From contig DF241538.1 in NCBI GenBank assembly GCA_000507305.1, positions 1 to 64,000 on the forward strand: a DNA stretch of 64,000 nucleotides, in the 5' to 3' direction. A program made the position numbers and the translations under genes. The DNA comes from Breviolum minutum Mf 1.05b.01 (lineage: Eukaryota > Sar > Dinophyceae > Suessiales > Symbiodiniaceae). Each line of letters starts with the position of its first letter. Position 1 is the stretch's first letter. This document shows positions 55,338 through 64,000 of this stretch, one piece after another. Below the pieces are notes generated by a model that searched no databases, was not told where the DNA came from, and saw only the letters and a program-made list of their open reading frames with translations.

Positions 55338-55698
55338 TTAAAAATTCATAGAACCACCAAAAAGATTGCATTGGAAAACACACACACACACACACATTGG
55401 ATCTTGATCTTTTTCTTTTTTGTTTTCTCTCTCCATCTTTGGGTGGACTTCAACTTCGTGAACCCTGGATGTGATTCAGTGCCGTTCAGCTTCCACAATG
55501 GTACCACATTGGTCTTTGATCTGCCACTGTTGTAAACCATGTAGTCTCACCCGAGCTCCAGGATGAATGGATCGGTGCGAGTGCTCCCGCTTCCTGGAGG
55601 ATGATGGATCCGTGAAAGAATCAAATCCTAGTTTCTTGGTGATCTGGATACGTCCATGTTTAAATCTAGAAACTTCATATTGACTTCCAGGAAACGAA
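55338..55698 (-). pseudogene. exon with GL-x-NG-type small domain, interrupted by in-frame TGA
   Basis: After CTCACAG, SFPGSQYEVSRFKHGRIQIT, a Ser/Arg/His stretch, then PGARVRLHGLQQWQIKDQCG TIVEAERH. This matches a small beta-barrel-like module frequent in dinoflagellate proteins (V-R-L-x-G-L...N-G-x-x-G-T-I-x-E...R-W-x-V). TGA at 55476-55478 stops it, but the same frame continues ITSRVHEVEVHPKMERENKK to TAA at 55338, and RVHEVEV fits the module's expected end. So either the gene is dead, the base is wrong, or the stop is bypassed. Confidence 0.5.
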
Positions 55699-56128
55699 CT
55701 GTGAGTTTTACATGCAAAAACACCTATGAAGATAGGTGAAACAAGAAGCAATTTGAAAATGTTCAAAACAATTACAAAGTCCCAATTTCTGTCAATATCT
55801 CATGGCAGGATCAACATAGACCACCGGGCCATCCTTCTTTTGGAAGCTATAATTTTCTCCAGTCTTGCTTGAAGCTCCACGTGTCTAGGGCTTAAGTCCA
55901 CAGTTTTTCAGCGTGAATCTGCGTTGGCTGCCACGGCAAAGCCAAAAACAGGCAAGGTGTTACTCTTGAGATCTCAATGGTCTAGAATTCTTCCAATGGT
56001 CAGATTCAACTGTTTCCAAGAGCTTATGCTCAAGGGAGTTGAAATTCATGACAAGCCAAAAAAATGATCTTCAATGTGGATCTTAGAATGAGGACCAGAA
56101 GCATCCTTGGGCGTGTCAAGCCCTTGAT

Positions 56129-56293
56129 ATCAAAGGGAAATTTTGGGTACCCATGGGAGGCTACCCTAGCAGTTGTTCCCCAAGAATTGCCCCATATTGC
56201 CCTATACAACCATTATCTAACACATGTCTAGGTGGTATATGTTGGTATATATCTGGGGTACTCTCCCAAGGGTACCCAACTTTTCCCTTTGAT
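56129..56293. repeat. inverted repeat with ATCAAAGGGAAA ends
   Basis: Arms of about 31 bp (ATCAAAGGGAAATTTTGGGT ... and CCCAACTTTTCCCTTTGAT) around 100 bp. Single copy in the window. Confidence 0.7.
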
Positions 56294-56443
56294 GATAACT
56301 CTGGAGTTTCTTACGAGATATATCAAAACTTGGAAATCTGATTTCAAAACCAGAGCCCCTACCTTTCCCGTGTGATTCACATCAGGACACAGCCAAAAGC
56401 TATTTCAGCTACGGCTATGTCTACGACTCGCGACCAAGCTTGG

Positions 56444-56689
56444 TTAAAGCAAATCTTCAAACAGCAAAACTACACCGTCGCCCAAATGGTTCAGGTCGAC
56501 GCGAAAACTCAATCGGAGATCAGTCAATGCTCTAGTAAACTTCAGTAGGTGCTCTGTGTCTCTGCAGTTGTTCCGGGTCCTGATACAATTTGCTACAATT
56601 TGGTAAAGGGCACGGGATGGTGATTGTCCAAGGTGCACGACGTGGTACAAGTACGGTAAGAATACAAGGGCATGTTGTGTCTCCCAAAT
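56444..56689 (-). CDS. candidate terminal exon, 81 residues
   Basis: After GGCATAG, IWETQHALVFLPYLYHVVHL then GQSPSRALYQIVANCIRTRN, NCRDTEHLLKFTRALTDLRL, ending VVLLFEDLL and TAA. Helical and leucine-rich; not recognised. Confidence 0.45.
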   Translation of the reverse strand: MWETQHALVFLPYLYHVVHLGQSPSRALYQIVANCIRTRNNCRDTEHLLKFTRALTDLRLSFRVDLNHLGDGVVLLFEDLL

Positions 56690-57714
56690 CTATGCCTAAT
56701 AGAGAGGCCCATCATGGGCCCATTGACATGAAACGTTGCAAGTTTCCAGAGCTCAACTGACCAATTTCATACCAGAGAGTGCTCGACTGACCAAGTTTGG
56801 AGGAATGTTCAGCATCCTTTTTGCCACATGCATTGCTGCATAGCAACATCTGATGAATCTGCAGGCTAAATATTAGGGAAATTATGAATGTTGAGACCCA
56901 AATGAAACTGAAAGAGAGCCTATCAATCTCAGGTTAAATCGGTTAAATGGTGAATGATTCAGTCTGATTTTTTGGATAACAATGGAACAAGCCAACAAAC
57001 TCAGGTCAGGTGCACACGAAAATGTCTGCCAGTGCAGGAAGATATTTCTGCCCCAGGACAGCCGACAAGTTTTAGGGAAGAAAAAATGTGGTGTGTTTCA
57101 TGATATGTTACATATGTTACATTACATGCATTTTCTAATTCTTTCCACCACATTGCCCTGGCTTGACCTGGAGGCAAAACATAGGAAAATTATACTGTAC
57201 TTACAGTAGGTGTGGATCTTACACGCTTGGAAAAAGTAGTGATCACTGGGGGACACCTTTGATGCCGTTTTCGGATGAAACAAACCAATCTCTAATTTTT
57301 CAAGAAAAAGAAACGCTGAAGAAATTTTGACAAGTGTTGCATAGTTTTGCCAATCAGCTATAGGGTCGGCAGTACCCCCGACCCTTTTAGGTGAAAATCA
57401 TGCGAAGGCAGTTGGAGTATACATCAACTGCAGCCGGACGAAGGCCGGCCTTTCGCACCCCCGGACCTGGAACACCAGGTGAACGCTTCACGCCCTGGAA
57501 CCTCCTCGGTTCCAACCTGCTCGGTTCCAAACAGCTCTCAGATAGAAACCTGTGGGACGGCTGAAAACGGCTGAAAACTCGGGTCCACGAAGGTCACTCC
57601 CGGCTATTGAGAAACACCATCCTCTTGATTTGTGCAAAAAACACCTTTCCAAATGGTCCAAATTGCGAATCTCCCTTCCAAACAGCAGAACCAGAAGTGT
57701 GTCCAAAAAAAGAC

Positions 57715-57795
57715 CTTGTAGCAGTCCACTTTGCGCACCACGCAGCTTCCAACAGCAGCAGGCATCTGAATGCCATCCTTCCAAACTTGGTGAAT
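57715..57795 (-). CDS. candidate internal exon
   Basis: IHQVWKDGIQMPAAVGSCVV then RKVDCYK, 81 bases, phase 0 on both sides, between TATACAG/ATT and AAG/GTCTTT. Two other minus frames are open here as well. Confidence 0.35.
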
Positions 57796-59017
57796 CTGTA
57801 TAAACTACAATGCCAAGTACAGTGACGAAGGAACAGTGGCGAAAGTGTCATAGTTTGATAGTTTGCTTCTTCTTAGTGCTTTGGCAGTGTTTGGTGGCCA
57901 TTGAAGTTTGCAGCTGTCGCCGTCACAATCATCCACTTTTTAGATTGTTGATGATTATTGATTTTGCTCCTCTTGTTGACGTTGAAGAATTTGTGTTACC
58001 CAGGTTACCCACTAATGTTTTGTTGCTCTTGTTGCTCTTGTTCTTGGTCTTGCTGTCGTGCTCCTGTTACTCTTGTTGTTGCGGTGGTGGATGTTGTCTT
58101 GAAACATTCAAGAATTGATGGAAATGATCCAGGTTTTCTTCTCCAAAGTGCTTAACAATGCAGCCAAGACACTGACATGGCTGTGCCTGTCTCGCTTGCG
58201 AATCTGCCAGCCTCAGCTATCTCAGTCTCTCATGAAGGTTGAATCAAAAACGGAATCCTGGATACCAGGCGTTACCAAGTCTGGTGGGGCAAACCAACAA
58301 AATAAAACCTTGGATTTCCTGCAGATGCAACTTGAAACTGGGACTCAAACGTTGCAGAAGGTTTCAAATCCCCAAGCCCTCTTTTGCTGGCTCTTTTTCA
58401 AACAAAGGATCTACTGTAGACATTGCTATGTCGACGAATCAACACCTGAGAGCCTACAATTTAAGCCAGAAAGATGATCCATGAACTGGATCCAAGTCTC
58501 AATATGTCTAACAGCACTCGAAGCTATTGGAAGGCCTTGAAGGATGATCTTTGCGAACTTACCGGAGCATTCGAGGAATCCTGTTGAGGTCGTGCTCCAC
58601 TAGTGTACAGCCTACAGTAGCATATACAGCCTATTTCATGGTCTTTTTTAAGGTTGCAACGAGGCTTTCTGGTTTATTAGGGTAGGCTTATTACCGGATG
58701 TTTATCCATGTTTCTCCATCAAGAATCTCTCCGAATCTCAAAACCATGGCACTGTCGGACTGGAGCGATTCGATGTTGCTGAGGTCGAAGGCGTGACTGG
58801 TTGAACCTCAAAAATGGCAGTAAGTTGATGGAGATCTCGGCCGGTGTCATGGCCCTTCTGTTGGTTCAGATGAATTTCAATTTTCATTTCATAGGTATGT
58901 ATAGGTGGAAGAGGATGATGAATTTGTTGCCTGGTGGCTACAATTTTTTTCGAATCCCTTTGAAGCCTTAGGATCCATCAACAACATTAACACGTATCAA
59001 CAGTAGATATTCAAGTA

Positions 59018-59112
59018 CCTGGACCTTCCAAAAGGGTGCCTTACATGGTCCGTTACAGGGTGTCAATTCACCATCCCCTAGTCTTTAACTGGCACCCCTT
59101 GGAAGGTGCTGG
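59018..59112. repeat. MITE-like element, CCTGGATCTTC family, TA target duplication
   Basis: CCTGGACCTTCCAAAAGGGTGCC and GGCACCCCTTGGAAGGTGCTGG, TA on both sides (59016-59017, 59113-59114). Confidence 0.8.
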
Positions 59113-59210
59113 TATACGGTTTTTTGTATTATTCCAATGTTGCTTTTGTAGGTGTCATTATCGGCGCCACTATATATATATATATCACTACCTATTGTTG
59201 TCATACAACA

Positions 59211-59217
59211 GCATCGG

Positions 59218-59314
<97 letters not shown>

Positions 59315-59315
59315 G

Positions 59316-59372
<57 letters not shown>
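59211..59372. repeat. (ATC)n / (GTCATC)n microsatellite
   Basis: ATC run, a middle block of GTCATC units, then another ATC run. All frames open; not evidence of coding. Confidence 0.95.
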
Positions 59373-59375
<3 letters not shown>

Positions 59376-60834
59376 CTCTTTTTTGCGAGGAACCATCGGG
59401 TGAACACATATCAGAACATTCGGAATGAGATATAAGAAATATTCTTTACAAAAAAAAAACAAAGAAAAACTTTCCGCTCAAGTCACTGATCCAGGTTTGC
59501 TGATGCCTTTCCCCAGCAATATCTCGAAGATTGGAAGGCTACTGCGGTGCTCCTGTCAACCATGTGGGGTTTTTATTTAAACACATGCTGCTGAATCAGC
59601 TTGCACACGGGGAAAATTGCTCAAAGTTATTGACTCTAAACGTGATGCTCGAAACGTCACCTGATACATATAGATATTTGGGTATATACATTGTATGTGC
59701 GTATTATATATATTTATATGATGATCATACATTAAATAAGAAGAAATATAATATGAGCATCATATACATCATATATCTGGGCAAAATACTTTAATTCGGA
59801 GGTCGTCATTTTAATTTGGTAATTCGAAAACTGACGTCGGGAGAATTAAAGCTGAAATAGGAAATTATCAAGGTCGGGAGATCGGGTTGGGAGGTGGGTG
59901 TTTGTCCCAGTGTGTGCGCGTGCGAAGAAAAACAATTTTCTGTCCCCGGAAAGTTTTGTCAGCTTCTGTGAAACCAGGGGCACTGGATACCCACCCGAAA
60001 TGTATTGCCACAAGGGTCAAGGGGGGAAGAGGGTTGTTGCCATAGCCAGCATGGCTGGAGCCTAGTGAGCGCGGAAATCTATGCTCATTGCAGGCCCCTT
60101 ACTTGGCAGTGGCACTATTCGGGCGGCATTGTTTGTTGCATTTTACTTGGCAGTTGTGCTAAGTGACGGCGTTGTTTGCTGCATTGTCTTAGTGAATTTG
60201 GAACCACTTGGCCGAAGTTTTGTCGGCATTTGTGGGACCAGGCGTTCGAATATGTGACGGGGACAGGGTGGTGGAAAAAACTGTTCGGGCCTGCAAAAGT
60301 TTTTTTCCATTGCTACGAAATCAGGAATGACAGCCTGAGCCTGCATCGTTAATTTCAAAATTAATTTGGGTGACGTCGCTGCGCTCACCAGCTAAGGACC
60401 CCCTCAAATCCTCCTTTGAAGTGCGAGGGGTGGTTTCCAAACTCCCTTGGTAGAGGTTGGCAGCTGGTCTCGTCCACCTCGTTGATTCCTGTGACGCTAG
60501 TTGGTTGGCAGCCACAGGATTGAGTCAAAATCAAAGCAGGGGCAATTCAATCTGTCAACTTTCAATACCTTTGAAACCTGATGTTTCTGCGGCTTTGAAA
60601 GAAGAAAACAACAGAAGATTTGAAGAAAAACTTGTACTATTTTAACACCCAACTTCCATTTTTGGATCTGACTGAATTCTTGGAACATCTTGGAAAGATG
60701 CTTCCACAAAAACCCCCCCAACCCGTCCACCACCTGATGGCTTAGAGTGCTGCCTGATTGGGATACATTGATTGAAGGAATTGCCTCTTCCTGGCCAACT
60801 GGGAATGCAAACGAATAGGCAGTGGGAAAAGACC

Positions 60835-61072
60835 ATGGCTGATGAATCCTGCATCATGGAAGATGAGGATGATGAGGATGAGGATGAGGATGAGGATGAG
60901 GATGATGATGATGATGATGATNGATGATGATGATGATGATGATGAGGAGGAGGAGGAGGAGGATGAGGATGAGGATGATACTGATGATGATGATGATGAG
61001 GATGAGGATGAGGATGAGGATGCGGCGGCGGAGGAGGATAAGGATGATAAAGATGAGGGAGTTCCAGGGTGA
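60835..61072 (+). CDS. candidate acidic Asp/Glu-repeat ORF, broken by one N
   Basis: ATG in good context (GACCATGGCT): MADESCIMEDEDDEDEDEDE, then Asp/Glu runs. A single N at 60922 shifts the frame; without it the ORF would end EEDKDDKDEGVPG, TGA, about 78 residues. Since this is GAT/GAG repeat DNA, chance is a real alternative. Confidence 0.3.
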
Positions 61073-61098
61073 CAATAGGGAGGATGAAAAAGATAAAA

Positions 61099-61850
61099 TC
61101 ATGATGATTGTAGAAAGCAAGATGCCAATTCAAATCCCTGCAAAAGAGTGTTATAACCATGTCAAACCCACAAGCAATGCCAATAACGTTTTTGAGTTTT
61201 TGGGCATTCTTTTCCTGAAACATCGAACGAGTCTGAGCCCACCTTGTCACGATTGAATCTAGAGGCTTTCCTGTATTGCTTGATCTTCCATTTAAATTCT
61301 TCATGGTTCCTGAGAGCTGAGACGAGTTCGTCAAGAAAGAATTTCTTCACCAAAAAAATCTGAGTTGTGTGACAGAGGTGAATGTCTACCTGTCATACAC
61401 AGTGTAGAAAAGACAGAAGTGCATCATGAAGTCATCAAGAGCAAATATCAGCGTATGGTGAATCATCGTGATGGTGGAAAACTTGCAGTGACTGGAGTCA
61501 CTTCAACTGCTGGAGGAGCAACGTAACCTACCCACTCCCACTCTCAAGAAAATGCCTAGCAGCGATCTTATTTCAGCAAATGGAAAAAACCAGCGTTCCC
61601 TACTTGTCGCTCTGCGTTTCCGAGGGAAACTTTGAAACATCCAGGGTTCCGCAAAGTCTGATGTATGCCATCCATGGCAAGCATCAAGCTTGTCAAATCT
61701 GGAAAACAGTTGGGTCAAACCAAGAGTCCTCTCATTCTCCAGCCACCTCACAAAGTTCTCGACTTCCTTTTGGCTGGATTTAGCCTTTTCCTTATCAATT
61801 TGAAAAGTGACCACCAGATGGAGATCAACAGAGATCAACAAGAAGAGGAA
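61099..61850 (-). CDS. unknown protein, three C-terminal exons
   Basis: Exon 61243-61359 (ACTCAG/ATT to AAG/GTGGGC) encodes IFLVKKFFLDELVSALRNHE then EFKWKIKQYRKASRFNRDK, phase 0 on both sides. The last exon 61099-61137 (TTTTGCAG/GGA) adds GFELASCFLQSS and TGA. Upstream, a frame open from about 61850 to 61503 reads DKEKAKSSQKEVENFVRWLE then NERTLGLTQLFSRFDKLDAC; a donor at TTT/GTGAGG (61751) fits the phase, but the frame beyond it also looks coding. Basic and helical; no family recognised. Confidence 0.5.
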
Positions 61851-61978
61851 CTGCCCTGTTCATCGCCCTCAGGACTTTTGACCAATTTAAGGCCCCGGAA
61901 AACAGTCTGAGAAAGCCCGTTCAGAATATTTCATCCAAAATGACGCAATGAGCTCATGACCCATAAATTCAGGGGTGT

Positions 61979-62140
61979 TCACTCGAGACAAATCCACGCA
62001 AGGTTTGTCCTGTTCCGTGAGTAAAGGGAAGCATGGCTGCCATTGATGTGAAGCATGTGATTGTTCTTCCGGTCACAAATACTAGGGCAAAAAGATTGAG
62101 CATGAAAAAACAACTGCCTGCCTTGTGCCTGTCCCTTCAC
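61979..62140 (-). CDS. candidate terminal exon
   Basis: After AACACAG, VKGQAQGRQLFFHAQSFCPS then ICDRKNNHMLHINGSHASLY, SRNRTNLAWICLE, stop. The plus strand has a competing ATG frame (62033-62242, MAAIDVKHVIVLPVTNTRAK). Confidence 0.4.
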   Translation of the reverse strand: MKGQAQGRQLFFHAQSFCPSICDRKNNHMLHINGSHASLYSRNRTNLAWICLE

Positions 62141-63497
62141 CTGTGTTGCAGCCACGTGGCTGTCATTACTGGTGGCTCCGGCATCCCGGGGCGAGGAAAA
62201 ACCCACCGGTCAACACGTTTTGAGCCTGCAACCCTACGGTGACCTGAATAGTGACAAGACAAGCTCTAGGAGTTTCATGCTTTTTGTTGATGGCTTTCGA
62301 CAAGCCTGAAAGAAACAGTCTCAAACATGAACTATTGATATCTACCAATAGGTTTATGAAGGAAGTCTGTTACATGTAGAGGTGATATAGAGGAGGTTTC
62401 TTTGATTCCTAGAAACCTGCTTCCTTCAGGATGCAAAAACCCAGTGATGTTGGGGCCCCATTCACCTTTTAGAATGTCCAGCAAAAAGCCCCGTGCAACT
62501 AGAGAAGCTCCCCCCCCAACCTCAGTCAAGAATGATCCTCAAAATGCTGTCGTCAATCCCTCTAAAATGATCTACCAGGATACCAGTTTTGGTCACTCAC
62601 CTGAGACCACTATCTGACACTAAATTGTCAAGTGGCTTCCCGACTCCCAATCCCACTGTCCTTGGTGCTTCATCCATGGACCTTGCCGCCATGGTTCACA
62701 ACTTGAGCCTTCAAAACCTTTTTGAAGATCCAAAATATGAGGGGATATGGGGATGCCTCAAAATTTGAGGGATCCTATATATAATTTATAATACAGTACA
62801 TCTACTTGTAAAAAACAAACAGTTGCATCTCTTTTCATGATTTTGAAGGAGACAGATTACCTTGACATACGTTGATTTCAGGCAGAAAATACTCACAAAC
62901 AGTAGGAAATTCCATCCCATATCACATAAAACATCATAAAACCACCACGTAAAAGGGCCAATCCAAGGCATTTTTGTCCCTCAATGGGTCAAGGGGTGCC
63001 CCTCCCCTATAAATCCACCCACATTTGTTGCCTCAAAAAAAACTGCCGAGGCACGGGGGAGTTGGTACCGGAACTGCACCTCAAAGTGTCAAGGCTCTGC
63101 TAAAGTTGCACATCTTTAATGGATATCAATGGGATATCAATGGGAATGCAAGATGCATGAACAAACCTTGTCATGTTTAACCGTTTAACCTACCTGAACC
63201 TACCTGTTCCCCTTTTTTTTGGGCAATCTATTAGTAGATCATACCAAACAAATGATGGGATGTTTTTTCAAGTTCTCGGTCCCATTTCAGTCATGGGGTG
63301 TCATCAAGTCATTGGCAAAATCTTCATCTCCAAGGGACGTTCCTTTCGGAAAGGCTCCAAGTTGTTTGGACGAAAGAGTTTTCCAGAGCCATCATCCATG
63401 AGAACCTGAGGTTCGTAGTACCACAACTTTCGGTCGCCATGATCCGGATGAATTGGGGGACCTTTTGTATGGTAACCGTTTAGGCCCTACGAATTTA

Positions 63498-63540
63498 TCA
63501 TAGGTAAAATATACCAGTGCCATGGATCCGTCATGGGGTA
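63498..63540. repeat. half copy of the CCATGGGAC family
   Basis: TAGGTAAAATATACCAGTGC then CATGGATCCGTCATGGGG matches the right half of the 9935 element; no left half was found. Confidence 0.5.
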
Positions 63541-63728
63541 TGAACTTCGTATGGACTGTAAGACTCTGCAGCTTGACACTTTGTCAGAACTTTCTTCTCA
63601 TGTTCATGGATTTTTGTGACACAACCGAATACCAACCCAATTCCAGCAAACCCATTCCAACGTGAAAAAAAAGGCAGCAACATGGTAATCATTGGCCATA
63701 GCCTTAAATGGACATCGTTTCAGCCCAC

Positions 63729-63897
63729 CTTCCATCGTTCCTGATCTGCGTCCCACTCCAGGATGGTGCCCAAGCATCCATTCAAGCTGGGCTGGGTCTG
63801 CGGATCAGCACCGAAAAAACACCGAAACGAATGGCACACGGCAACACGGCGACGCGAAGCTCCACCGCACCTGTAGGCCCACCACCTGCACACGATC
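63729..63897 (-). CDS. two exons of a protein with the GL-x-NG-type small domain
   Basis: Exon 63871-63897 (CCACAG/GAT) encodes DRVQVVGLQ; after a 73-bp intron (GTGCGG to CCGCAG), 63729-63797 continues TQPSLNGCLGTILEWDADQE then RWK, donor GTGGGC. Joined, it gives the full pattern V-x-V-x-G-L...L-N-G-x-x-G-T-I-x-E-W-D...R-W, a beta-barrel-like module common in dinoflagellate proteins, often beside ankyrin or SET/MYND domains (from memory). Both junctions are phase 0, and the domain itself supports the splicing. Rest of the gene is outside or not found. Confidence 0.7.
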
Positions 63898-64000
63898 CTG
63901 TGGATCAAAATGCCTCACAAGGCTTCAGCAATGCCGAGGTCGGAAAGCCTACCAGAATATCTATGTGCAATGGTTACCATCGATCGGTTTCATGCTTGTA

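Noticed and set aside
55465-55482. 18-bp GC-AG intron removing the in-frame TGA
   Set aside because: Too short for splicing and a multiple of three, so it proves nothing; a stop mutation is simpler.
59106-59435. Poly-Ser, poly-His and poly-Asp ORFs
   Set aside because: Microsatellite frames without coding-like flanks or splice borders, unlike the 8.2-kb case.
8236-61030. CRISPR-like arrays
   Set aside because: The regular repeats are simple microsatellites without unique spacers, in a eukaryotic context.

Overview
The window looks like nuclear DNA of a dinoflagellate, most likely Symbiodiniaceae (Symbiodinium-like). The clues are: a 14-base match to the conserved dinoflagellate spliced leader directly upstream of a retroelement; a GC-AG intron that a protein family alignment favours in the best gene (a glycosyltransferase); a gene of FNIP-type 22-residue repeats; fragments of a PPR-like gene cut into tiny exons; a degraded retroelement of a type I associate with Symbiodinium genomes; and a landscape of small exons, trinucleotide microsatellites and very many short inverted-repeat elements. 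I saw no rRNA, tRNA, CRISPR array, bacterial operon or virus.

Layout. 0.2-8 kb: several small-exon gene models on both strands. 8.2-9.6 kb: a minus-strand gene whose last exon encodes a long poly-aspartate tail. 10.1-11.2 kb: the ubiquitin-like/FNIP-repeat gene, with an assembly gap. 12-22.4 kb: many minus-strand exons, including a four-exon unknown gene (15.5-16.4 kb) and the PPR-like gene (19.1-20.2 kb). 22.4-25 kb: AT-rich, gene-poor. 25.0-28.4 kb: the degenerate retroelement, with a gap in its reverse transcriptase. 29.6-31.6 kb: a complete three-exon UDP-glycosyltransferase. 32-48 kb: scattered exons, including a gene (36.5-37.2 kb) in which one inverted-repeat element appears to be the intron. 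48.4-52.4 kb: nearly empty and AT-rich. 52.5-64 kb: more minus-strand exons, including two copies of a small domain common in dinoflagellate proteins (55.3 and 63.8 kb).

The strongest non-gene signal is a set of MITE-like elements of about 90-125 bp with terminal inverted repeats. At least four families are flanked by TA on both sides, as expected of Tc1/mariner-type transposition. Some lie in introns or end at splice acceptors, and one (36,897-37,008) matches a whole predicted intron, so intron creation by transposons (introners) is the most interesting hypothesis here.

How far to trust this. Only the glycosyltransferase, the FNIP gene and the retroelement are recognised by family. Other genes are hand-built exon models, based on an open frame, AG acceptor, GT/GC donor, matching codon phase and protein-like composition. 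Chance open frames of about 100 codons do occur in a window this size, and several loci read plausibly on both strands. Confidence is therefore modest except where three or more exons agree in phase or a known domain is visible. Unlisted stretches hold AT-rich or low-complexity DNA with nothing I could support.
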